A stretch of 64,000 nt of DNA from assembly GCA_910585435.1 (NCBI GenBank), contig CAJUEJ010000023.1:3833-67832 (forward strand), given 5' to 3'. The notes beneath the pieces were generated by a model. It did not search any database. It was given only the letters and a program-made list of their open reading frames with translations, and had not been told where the DNA came from. Positions 1 to 7,905 of the stretch are shown in pieces. The DNA comes from an uncultured Hungatella sp. Lineage in GTDB: Bacteria; Bacillota; Clostridia; Lachnospirales; Lachnospiraceae. The position numbers were made by a program, and so were the translations under genes. How positions within the stretch are numbered: the stretch's first letter is position 1; each line of letters starts with the position of its first letter.

Positions 1-104
1 GCCCCACTTTGCGGGAAATTTGGCCCTCATTCGGTCAACGTAGCCCACTACGCCTCCCTTATTTGGATCCAATTTCCCACAAACTGTGACGCACATCTGA
101 CGGA
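1..104. repeat. Structured extragenic element at window edge
   Basis: There is no open frame here. An outer inverted repeat pairs GCGGGAAATTTGG (11-23) with CCAATTTCCCAC (69-80), with one bulge, and encloses a small hairpin in which GTAG and CTAC flank CCCA (around 41-53). The nested shape resembles a repeated extragenic palindrome or a structured RNA end. Nothing in the window repeats it, so its nature is unproven. Confidence 0.3.
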
Positions 105-140
105 AAGCAATTTTCAAACACGCTCTAAGAGGAGACAGAA

Positions 141-1523
141 ATGGAAAATAAAGAGACAAAGAATAAATTTTGGAAGGGCGTCCTGGTAGGGGCGCTGGTA
201 ACGGCATTTGTAGGGCTGATTATTGTGGGAGTGTCTGCCGGGATATTCCTTATCGGACGGACGGTGATTGATAACCAGGTTGAGACACAGGAGGCGGACA
301 ACAGCATAAACAGCAGCCCGAGAGTTGATTTCCAGCAGATCAATGCCAAGCTGATGTATATAGAGAATATTATAAACCAGCTTTTTTTGTTTGAGGAGGA
401 TGGGGAGAAGATAGAGGACGGCATCTATCTGGGGATGATGTACGGCCTGGAGGATCCCTATTCCGTATATTATAATGAAGAGAATTATAAATCGCTGATC
501 GAGGAAACCATAGGAGAGTACTGCGGAATCGGAGCCATGGTTCAGCAGAACCGGACGACAGGAATCATGACCATCACCAAGGTGTTTGAAGGCGCCCCGG
601 CGCTGGAGGCGGGAATGCTTCCCGGAGATATTATCTACATGGTAGAGGATGAGGAAGTGACAGGGAAGGAACTGGATCTGGTGGTGAAAGAGAATATCCG
701 CGGCGAGGAAGGCACCTTTGTAAATATCACGGTTCTCCGGGGGGAAAGTTCGGAGGAAGTGAAGCTGAAGGTAGAGAGGCGGAAGATCGAAGTGCCTACA
801 GTGGAATATCAGATGCTGGAGGATAAGGTAGGATATATATATGTGATGCAGTTTGAGGAGGTGACGGCACAGCAGTTTAAGGATGCGGTTGATGATCTGG
901 AGAAGCAGGGGATGGAAAAGCTGCTTGTGGATATGCGCAACAACCCAGGCGGCGTTCTTGATACGGCAGTAGAGATGCTTGCTTACGTTCTTCCGGAAGA
1001 TAAGATGGACGGAATGCTAATCTATACGAAGGATAAGAATGAAAAGGGAGAACGGTATTTCTGTAAGGACGGGCAGATCATAAAGGAATCGGACGACGGA
1101 TATGCGGATAACCGGTATCCGAAAAAGGATGACCATGAGCTGACAGTGCCGATGGCTGTTCTGGTAAACGGGAACTCGGCCAGCGCTGCGGAGGTGTTTA
1201 CCGGGGCAGTGCAGGACTATGAGGCAGGAATCGCCGTGGGAACACAGACCTTCGGAAAAGGGATTGTGCAGCAGCTGGTTCCTCTGGGAGACGGAACGGC
1301 AATTAAGCTGACTACCTCCCACTACTATACGCCCAGCGGGTTTGACCTTCACGGAAAGGGGTTGGAGCCGGATGTGGAAGTGGATCTGAACGAGGAGCTG
1401 AAGACTAAGGCTGTAGTGGAGCTGAGTGAGGATAACCAGGTGAAGGCGGCTATTGAGGCCCTTGAGAAGATAGAACCGGAAAGCATGAAGACGGATATTC
1501 AGAAGCTGAAGGTGAGTAAGTAA
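141..1523 (+). CDS. S41 family C-terminal processing protease (CtpA/CtpB type)
   Basis: This is a membrane-anchored serine protease that trims or degrades exported proteins from their C-terminus. At 460 aa it has normal family length. One membrane segment lies near residues 12-38 with a short cytoplasmic N-terminus. A PDZ domain follows at about 110-205 (GIGAMV...GAPALEAGMLPGD) and then the S41 core. The catalytic serine should be S346 in NGNSASAAE, and the partner lysine K373 in TFGKG. The start has a good site, AAGAGGAGA, eight bases upstream. It appears monocistronic and is followed by a strong hairpin. The substrate cannot be read from the sequence. Confidence 0.93.
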   Translation: MENKETKNKFWKGVLVGALVTAFVGLIIVGVSAGIFLIGRTVIDNQVETQEADNSINSSPRVDFQQINAKLMYIENIINQLFLFEEDGEKIEDGIYLGMMYGLEDPYSVYYNEENYKSLIEETIGEYCGIGAMVQQNRTTGIMTITKVFEGAPALEAGMLPGDIIYMVEDEEVTGKELDLVVKENIRGEEGTFVNITVLRGESSEEVKLKVERRKIEVPTVEYQMLEDKVGYIYVMQFEEVTAQQFKDAVDDLEKQGMEKLLVDMRNNPGGVLDTAVEMLAYVLPEDKMDGMLIYTKDKNEKGERYFCKDGQIIKESDDGYADNRYPKKDDHELTVPMAVLVNGNSASAAEVFTGAVQDYEAGIAVGTQTFGKGIVQQLVPLGDGTAIKLTTSHYYTPSGFDLHGKGLEPDVEVDLNEELKTKAVVELSEDNQVKAAIEALEKIEPESMKTDIQKLKVSK

Positions 1524-1601
1524 GAGGGCAGTGTTCAGAGGATATGCGGATTGTTTGTAAAAGCGGTAAAGAAGTGAGAAAGGCACATGAGGTTAAGCGA
1601 G

Positions 1602-1628
1602 AAGGAGGCGGTCGGTGACCGCCTCCTT
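1602..1628 (+). terminator. Hairpin terminator after the S41 protease gene
   Basis: Perfect 12-bp stem, AAGGAGGCGGTC paired with GACCGCCTCCTT, around a GGT loop. The following T-run is weak (TTGCTTTGG). It lies between convergent genes, so it may serve both strands. Confidence 0.7.
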
Positions 1629-1677
1629 GCTTTGGTAGTGTCTGACGACGAATGCTTCATAGGAAATTGTTCTTTCC

Positions 1678-2523
1678 TTACTCTTTCACACCGCCCAGGG
1701 TCACGCCTGCGATGATGTACTTGGAGAGGAACAGATATACAAGGATAATAGGAACGATGGCCACCATTATCATCGTGTAAATCTTGCCCATATCGAAGTT
1801 CATGTAGTCGGCGCCGCGGAGGGTGGCGATCAGGATGGGGACGGTCATCTTGTTCTTGGACTGGATCACCAGGGCAGGAACAAAGTAGTTATTCCACGAA
1901 CCGACGAAGGTAAAGATTGCCTGCACTGCAATAGCCGGTTTGGTAATGGGGAGAACGATTTTGTTGAAGGTTCTGAACTCCCCGGAGCCGTCGATTCTTG
2001 CTGCCTCTACCAGTGACAAGGGAAGAGAGGACTGAAGGTAGCTGTACATAAAGTAGAACACGGACGGGGATGCGATTGACGGTATAATCAGCGGAAGCAG
2101 GGAGTCATACATTCCCATATTCGTAATCAAACGCAGGAAACCCATTGCCGTAACCTGGGTGGGCATCACAAGGATCGCCATGATAAAGGTAAAGGCTGCT
2201 TTCTTTAGCTTGAAATCATATGCGTAGAGGCCGTAAGCTGTCAGGGCTGAAAAGTAGGTACAGATGGCCGCGCTGGAACCGGAGACAATCAGGCTGTTTA
2301 AGATTCCGCGGAACATAGGAAAGGTTCCGTCGTTGGCTACACTGCTTAAGTTTTTGAACAGATAGCTGCCTGGCAGTGCCGAAAATCCTTTCTGCAGGTC
2401 TGCATGAGAACGTGTGGCGTTAACAAACAGGATGTAGAAGAAAAACAGGCACATGAATGACAGGATAATCAGTACCACATGGGCGAAAATACTGCGTGCA
2501 TAACTTGGTCCTTTTGATTTCAT
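1678..2523 (-). CDS. Carbohydrate ABC transporter permease (MalG/CUT1 type)
   Basis: This is the second inner-membrane subunit of a CUT1-class sugar importer. About six membrane helices are visible, with the conserved EAA loop near EAARIDGSGEFRTFNKIVLP, which docks the ATPase. I start it at 2523 (MKSKGPSYARS) because a GGGATAAG/AGAGGGG ribosome site precedes it. The upstream-extended frame would run into the previous permease. Only 4 bp separate it from the upstream permease, so the two are co-translated. No ATP-binding subunit is encoded nearby; such importers commonly share an MsmK-like ATPase made elsewhere. Confidence 0.9.
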   Translation of the reverse strand: MKSKGPSYARSIFAHVVLIILSFMCLFFFYILFVNATRSHADLQKGFSALPGSYLFKNLSSVANDGTFPMFRGILNSLIVSGSSAAICTYFSALTAYGLYAYDFKLKKAAFTFIMAILVMPTQVTAMGFLRLITNMGMYDSLLPLIIPSIASPSVFYFMYSYLQSSLPLSLVEAARIDGSGEFRTFNKIVLPITKPAIAVQAIFTFVGSWNNYFVPALVIQSKNKMTVPILIATLRGADYMNFDMGKIYTMIMVAIVPIILVYLFLSKYIIAGVTLGGVKE

Positions 2524-2527
2524 AAGC

Positions 2528-3478
2528 TTATCCCCTCTTTCCCTTTTTCGCTTTTTTTGCTGCTGCTTTGGAGCCGTCCGGATCCTGGTCATTGGTTATC
2601 CGGTATACAAGGAAGCACAGGATACCGCTGACAATAAAGAGGTAAACAGATAATGCGCCTGCCATGCCGTAGTTTTTGCTCTTTAAATGACTGTTTAAGA
2701 ACATGATTAACGTCATGGAGGTACGGTCCGGCGTTCCCTGCCCGTTGGTTAAGATCTGGGGAACATCGAACATCTGAAGTCCGCCGATGATGGAAGTAAT
2801 CAGTGTATAAGTAAGAATCGGGCGGATCAGAGGAAGGGTAATGGAGAAAAACCTCTGAAAACTGTTGCAGCCGTCTAACTCGGAGGCCTCAAAGATATCC
2901 GGGCTGATGCCCATGATTGCGGCCATAAGCATAATGGTGGTATTTCCAAACCACATCAAAAAGTTCATCAATCCTACCAGTGACCGGGTTCCCAACACGG
3001 ATCCCAGGAAATCAACAGGCTTTTTAATCCACCCCATGGACATAAGGATGGCGTTGATGGGGCCGTTGGTTGAGAACATGGTGAAGAACAGCATGGCAAA
3101 GGCGGATGCCATAATCAGGTTGGGAAGATAGATCACCACTTTAAAAAACTGGGTTCCGTGGATTTTCAGGCGGGTATCCACAAACCATTCCGCCAGCACC
3201 AGGGCAATGACAATCTGCGGGATAAATCCGATGATCCACAGAATCAGGGTGTTGCCAGCGTATTTGAGCATGTCTGACTGCAGCAGGCTGGCGAAATTTT
3301 CAAGTCCGATAAAACGGGGGCCGATTTCTTTGATGCCTGACCGATAGTATTCATAGAAGCTATACCGCACCGTATCCACCAGAGGGATAAACGAGAAGAT
3401 GAAAAAGCATAAAAAGAACGGAAGAATAAAGATATATCCCCACTTTGAATAATCAACTTTTTTACGTTTTGATTTCAT
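2528..3478 (-). CDS. Carbohydrate ABC transporter permease (MalF/CUT1 type)
   Basis: First permease of the same sugar importer, 316 aa. It has a basic N-terminus (MKSKRKKVDYSKW), a first membrane helix at about 14-36, and an EAA motif around EASELDGCNSFQRFFSITLP. The C-terminal tail is very lysine-rich (KAAAKKAKKGKRG). It sits 30 bp downstream of the binding-protein gene and just upstream of the second permease, forming the order binding protein, MalF-like, MalG-like. The operon diverges from two GH94 phosphorylase genes, so the cargo is probably a beta-linked glucose disaccharide or short oligosaccharide. That substrate is inferred from context only. Confidence 0.9.
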   Translation of the reverse strand: MKSKRKKVDYSKWGYIFILPFFLCFFIFSFIPLVDTVRYSFYEYYRSGIKEIGPRFIGLENFASLLQSDMLKYAGNTLILWIIGFIPQIVIALVLAEWFVDTRLKIHGTQFFKVVIYLPNLIMASAFAMLFFTMFSTNGPINAILMSMGWIKKPVDFLGSVLGTRSLVGLMNFLMWFGNTTIMLMAAIMGISPDIFEASELDGCNSFQRFFSITLPLIRPILTYTLITSIIGGLQMFDVPQILTNGQGTPDRTSMTLIMFLNSHLKSKNYGMAGALSVYLFIVSGILCFLVYRITNDQDPDGSKAAAKKAKKGKRG

Positions 3479-3508
3479 ATACTTACCATCCCTTCTTTTG
3501 GGTTGCTC

Positions 3509-4883
3509 TTATTCCGGCCACTGAATTTGTGTGATCTCCGGATAACGTTCCATGATTGCGGTTTCAAAGTTTGCTTTTGCCCTGTCAAAATCAACCTGTC
3601 CCTGGAAATAATCACTGAAGGAATTCTGAATCAGTTCTACGCAGCCCTGGTCATAGGCGGAAAGGGGAGCCATGACAATATTCTCTGCAACAGGAGCAAA
3701 ATATGTAAATGCATTCTGGCCGCCCAGGAAATCAGAGGAGAAGCTGGCGTCATCTGCAGCCGCCTGCATACTGCTCTGGGTATTGGTGAAATCGGAAAAT
3801 TCCTTGGATATCTTTAACAGGTTTTCCTTGTCCGCCGTTACGGAAAGAATGATATCCTTCACATGCTGCGGATTGTCAGTGCCCGTACATGCGTGGACAT
3901 AGGAACCGCCCCAATTGTATTCCTGGGGGGGGTTGTGTAACGGCCCATGCACCGTCTCCGCCGTCCCAGTTAGGCTTCAATGTGAAATCAATTCCCCAGG
4001 CCGGGAAAAGGAATGCAAATACTTTGGATGCGGAGCCCATGGACTGGTTCCAGTCTGCGTTCCACTGGCCTTTTACGGTCTTGTCAAGGTAGCCGGCATC
4101 CAGCCATTCCTTGGAATCCTTTACCCAATCCATAATCTTCTGGTCAACATTGATAACGGTTTCTCCCGGATTTACCCATGGCTGGGAGATGCTGTTGCCA
4201 TATAGCCGGAAGGTATCTGCATAGGAAGCGAAGGTGTAATATCCTTTTGCTGAAAGTTCCTCAGCAGTGGTCTTTATCGTATCCCAGTCTTTTACTTTTT
4301 CTCCCACAGTCTCCGGATCGTCGGTGCCGAAGACATCCTTGGCAATATCCCGCCGGTACACCAGAAGACCGGGGCAGCACTGCCATGTGGAACCTCTCTG
4401 AACGCCGTTGGAGTCTGAGGCGGTTACCTTTGTAAAGGAGTACTGGTCAGCCAGGTCCTTGTCAGGGTCAATGCCAAGATCCACAAGAGGCATGGCCACA
4501 TCTGCATCTGCATCCGTATATTTGTTTACATAATCGGTTTCTGATAAGAAGATATCAACTTTATTGTCAGCTGCCGCGTCTGCCTGGCCTAAAAGCGCTT
4601 CGTCAAGCTTCTGCTGGTAGACGCCGTCCTGGTTGGGATTGATGATCCAGTGGATCTCCGTGCCGTCCTTTAAGGTGGTAACTGTGCCGTCCTTGGAAGT
4701 CTCCTGCACTTCGGGATATACTGCTTCCACACGCTCCCGGAATTCATTATTCCAGCAGTAAATGTTGATTACCTTGCCTTCTTCTGATGTTCCTGCGCCG
4801 GAACCGGAAGAACCACTGCAGCCTGCCAGAGAACCGGCGGCCATCGCTGCCGTTAATAAAATACTGAGTGTTCTTTTTTTCAT
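3509..4883 (-). pseudogene. Sugar ABC transporter substrate-binding lipoprotein, frameshifted at a C8 run
   Basis: Extracellular solute-binding protein of the importer encoded downstream. It starts at 4883 (MKKRTLSILL) behind an AAAGGAGGA site. A lipoprotein signal ends in LAGC, so the mature protein would be lipid-anchored outside the membrane. The reading frame breaks at a run of eight G on the plus strand (3925-3932). Before it the protein reads WAVTQPP. With seven bases instead of eight it would continue QEYNWGGSYVHAC and on to a normal C-terminus at 3509, for about 458 aa in total. As written, translation ends early at 3876 after PPPGIQLGRF. The break could be a true mutation, slipped-strand variation or an assembly error. 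Both halves otherwise look intact. Confidence 0.85.
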
Positions 4884-5139
4884 GTCAAAATCCTCCTTTT
4901 TTTGAGATATGCTCTCATACTTGGTTGCTAACATGGCTGAATTATAGCGTAAATCATGTGGGAGATATATTATAGATTTTAACAAAATGTCAAATTCATG
5001 ATGCATTTTTTGATTTTTGCATCTAGCCGGAGTACTAGTTTTTTTAGGTCATGATTCTGATATTTTTCACCTGTTTTTTATTTCTTTTAAACCTGATTTT
5101 TTATATGATGCATACAAAAAGCAGAAAGGAGTATAAAAA
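4884..5139. promoter_or_regulatory. Divergent control region between sugar importer and GH94 genes
   Basis: This AT-rich region separates two divergent operons. The motif GATGCA occurs at 5000-5005, inverted as TGCATC at 5018-5023, and again at 5107-5112. The first two form an inverted pair (GATGCA-N12-TGCATC). On the minus strand a TTGACA lies near 4990, but the closest TATAAT is only 13 bases from it, so any promoter there is atypical. The AraC-type regulator at 10428-11186 is the obvious candidate to bind here, by inference. Confidence 0.45.
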
Positions 5140-7839
5140 TTGGAGGATATAAGGTTTATAGATGAACGGGGAAGCTTTGTCTTAAATCAGCCGGAAAATT
5201 ACAGTTATTTGTATTTTCCCCTGGCCTCGACAGCCGGACTGAAAAGCGCTGTCACGCCGAATCTTGGCGGAGATGCCAAAGTGGATCAGGAGACCTTTCT
5301 ATTGGAGCCGGTAAGTGCGGAGAACCTTCATAATAACCGTTCTGTCAGAAATTTCTGGTTTTTGGCGGATGGCGAGGGTGCGTATTCGGCTGTAGGGGCT
5401 TCTGCAGAACAGGAGGCTGCCAGATTCTCATCCAGACAGGATGACAGCAGACTGGAGGCAGGGTTTATGTGGCAAACCCTGACACGTTTTTCAAAACAGT
5501 TTCAGCTGGTTTCTACGGTTACATCCTTTATTCCAAAGGATGAAAATGTTGAGATTATGTATGTCACCGTGAAGAACCAGGGGGAGTCTGTAAGAAAGCT
5601 GACGGCCTGCGGCGCTATCCCCGTCTTCGGGCGCAGCGCGGATAATCTGAGGGACCACCGGAATGTCACTTCCATGCTCCACAGGATAAAGACTGTCGAG
5701 AACGGCGTCCTGGTGTCTCCCACCATGTCTTTTGACGAGAAAGGCCACCAGCCAAACAGCCGGATCTACTATGTTGCAGGCTCCACGGGCAGCGGCAATC
5801 CGCCGGAAAGCTTTTATCCCACGGTAGAGGAGTTTATCGGCGAGGGAGGAACGTTTCTTCATCCCCGTGCAGTGTTTGAGTCCCATAAGGGGTGTCCGGC
5901 AGGCAGCTTTAGAGCTGGAAAGGAGGCCATGGGAGCCCTGCGTTTTGAGGCTGTTGTCCTTGAACCTGGTGAAGAGGCGGACTACATTCTTCTGCTTGGA
6001 GTGGAAAACAGTGAGGAAGAGATTCAAAGGGTCAGCAGGCAGTATGACACGGTACAAAAGGTAAAACAGACGCTTAAAAGTACCAGAGACTATTGGCAGA
6101 AACAGGTGGCAGCCAGCTTTCACACAGGAGACAGGGATTTTGACTGCTGGATGAAATGGATCTGCTTCCAGCCGTTTCTGCGCAGACTTTTCGGCTGCTC
6201 GTTTCTGCCTCACCATGATTATGGCCGCGGCGGGCGAGGGTGGAGAGATCTGTGGCAGGACTGTCTCTCCCTGCTTTTGATGGAGCCTGGCGGAGTGGGG
6301 GAAATGCTTGCCCTGAATTTCGGCGGTGTCCGGGTTGACGGAACCAATGCCACAATCATCGGCAGCAAGGACGGAAGCTTTGCTGCAGACAGAAACGGAA
6401 TCAGCCGGGTCTGGATGGACCATGGGCTATGGCCTCTCATGACCACAAAGCTTTATATTGACCAGACCGGGGATGTGGAGATTCTGAACAGACAGGTTTC
6501 TTATTTTAAAGACAGACAGGTGATGCGTGGAACCGCCGCAGATGAGGCATGGAGTGCTGATTATGGCGACAGGCAGCGGACGGAGAAGCATGACATTTAC
6601 AAAGGAAGCATCCTGGAGCATCTTCTGATTCAGCAGCTTACAGCCTTTTTCGAGGTGGGAGAACACAATATCTGCAGGCTTCGGGGCGCAGATTGGAATG
6701 ATGCGTTGGATATGGCGGCTGAACGGGGAGAGAGCGTGGCTTTTACCTGCGCTTATGCCGGAAATCTTTTAAACCTGGCTGAAATGATCCGTCTTCTGGA
6801 ACAAAGTTCTTCTTCCGGATGTGCAGAGCTTATGGAGGAGATTGAAATCCTGCTGGATGGCAGCGGGGAGACGTTCTGTGACATTGAGAAGAAACAGAGC
6901 ATTTTAAAGACCTACGGCGCCTGCTGCCGACATACCGTAAGCGGCAGACGCAGAGCCTTCCAGCTTTCGTCTCTGGCAGTCAATCTGATTCAAAAGGCAA
7001 ACTGGCTTATGCAGTATTTAAGGGAGCATGAGTGGCTGGAAGGTGAGAATGGAGAGGGATGGTTTAACAGCTACTACGATAATCATGGGCGTGCTGTGGA
7101 GGGAACCGGATTTGAACAGGTTCGGATGATGCTGACAGGGCAGGTTTTTGCGGTTATGAGCGGCGTGGCGGAGGATGAGCATATCTGCAAAATTGTAAAA
7201 AGCGCGGATCATTATCTCTACCGGAAAGAAATCGGAGGTTACCGTCTGAACACGGATTTCCATGAGTTGAAATTTGATATGGGGCGGATGTTCGGATTTG
7301 CCTACGGGGAAAAGGAGAACGGAGCTGTCTTTTCCCACATGGCGGTGATGTACGCCAATGCCCTGTATGGAAGGGGATTTGTGAAAGAAGGCTGGAAGGT
7401 GTTAAAGAGCCTTGGGGAAACGGCTATGGATTTTCATACCAGCCATATCTTTCCCGGAATACCGGAATATTTCCGTTCAGATGGACGGGGAATGTACCAG
7501 TACTTAACAGGTGCGGCCAGCTGGTATATGATAACCATGATTACGGAAGTCTTCGGTGTCCGCGGGGAGGCCGGAGACCTGATTCTGTATCCCAAGCTGC
7601 TGGCTGAGCAGTTTGACGGGGAAGGGTCTGCCTCTGTCACGGTTCCCTTTGCAGGGAAAACCCTGACAGTCACTTACAACAATCCACAGAGGAAGGATTT
7701 CGGTAATTATATCATCGGCTCCGGAGTCTGTGACGGCATGGAGCTTGACGTAAGCGAGGACGCATTTATACTTCTGCCCCGCAAGAGATTGGCGGCCCTG
7801 CCAGGCAGGGTTCACAGCATTGCTATCTGTCTGGTCTGA
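5140..7839 (+). CDS. GH94 glycoside phosphorylase, laminaribiose-phosphorylase-like
   Basis: Cytoplasmic inverting phosphorylase that would split a beta-glucoside with phosphate, giving alpha-glucose-1-phosphate plus a shortened sugar. It has 899 aa, matching the ~900-aa laminaribiose-type branch of GH94. The N-terminal beta-sandwich contains SYLYFPLAS, TPNLGGD and SENLHNN. The (alpha/alpha)6 catalytic domain begins near RGWRDLWQD. The predicted general acid is the first Asp of ADWNDALDMA, near residue 519, followed by RGESVAF. The start is TTG, ten bases after AGAAAGGAG. A second GH94 gene follows after 66 bp. Specificity for beta-1,3 rather than beta-1,4 linkage is my recollection of the family pattern and is not proven. 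Confidence 0.8.
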   Translation: MEDIRFIDERGSFVLNQPENYSYLYFPLASTAGLKSAVTPNLGGDAKVDQETFLLEPVSAENLHNNRSVRNFWFLADGEGAYSAVGASAEQEAARFSSRQDDSRLEAGFMWQTLTRFSKQFQLVSTVTSFIPKDENVEIMYVTVKNQGESVRKLTACGAIPVFGRSADNLRDHRNVTSMLHRIKTVENGVLVSPTMSFDEKGHQPNSRIYYVAGSTGSGNPPESFYPTVEEFIGEGGTFLHPRAVFESHKGCPAGSFRAGKEAMGALRFEAVVLEPGEEADYILLLGVENSEEEIQRVSRQYDTVQKVKQTLKSTRDYWQKQVAASFHTGDRDFDCWMKWICFQPFLRRLFGCSFLPHHDYGRGGRGWRDLWQDCLSLLLMEPGGVGEMLALNFGGVRVDGTNATIIGSKDGSFAADRNGISRVWMDHGLWPLMTTKLYIDQTGDVEILNRQVSYFKDRQVMRGTAADEAWSADYGDRQRTEKHDIYKGSILEHLLIQQLTAFFEVGEHNICRLRGADWNDALDMAAERGESVAFTCAYAGNLLNLAEMIRLLEQSSSSGCAELMEEIEILLDGSGETFCDIEKKQSILKTYGACCRHTVSGRRRAFQLSSLAVNLIQKANWLMQYLREHEWLEGENGEGWFNSYYDNHGRAVEGTGFEQVRMMLTGQVFAVMSGVAEDEHICKIVKSADHYLYRKEIGGYRLNTDFHELKFDMGRMFGFAYGEKENGAVFSHMAVMYANALYGRGFVKEGWKVLKSLGETAMDFHTSHIFPGIPEYFRSDGRGMYQYLTGAASWYMITMITEVFGVRGEAGDLILYPKLLAEQFDGEGSASVTVPFAGKTLTVTYNNPQRKDFGNYIIGSGVCDGMELDVSEDAFILLPRKRLAALPGRVHSIAICLV

Positions 7840-7905
7840 GACGCGAAATGGCGGAAAGAACAGGCGTGGGTTGAGAACACATCGGGAAAGGGTAAGGAAA
7901 ATCAC

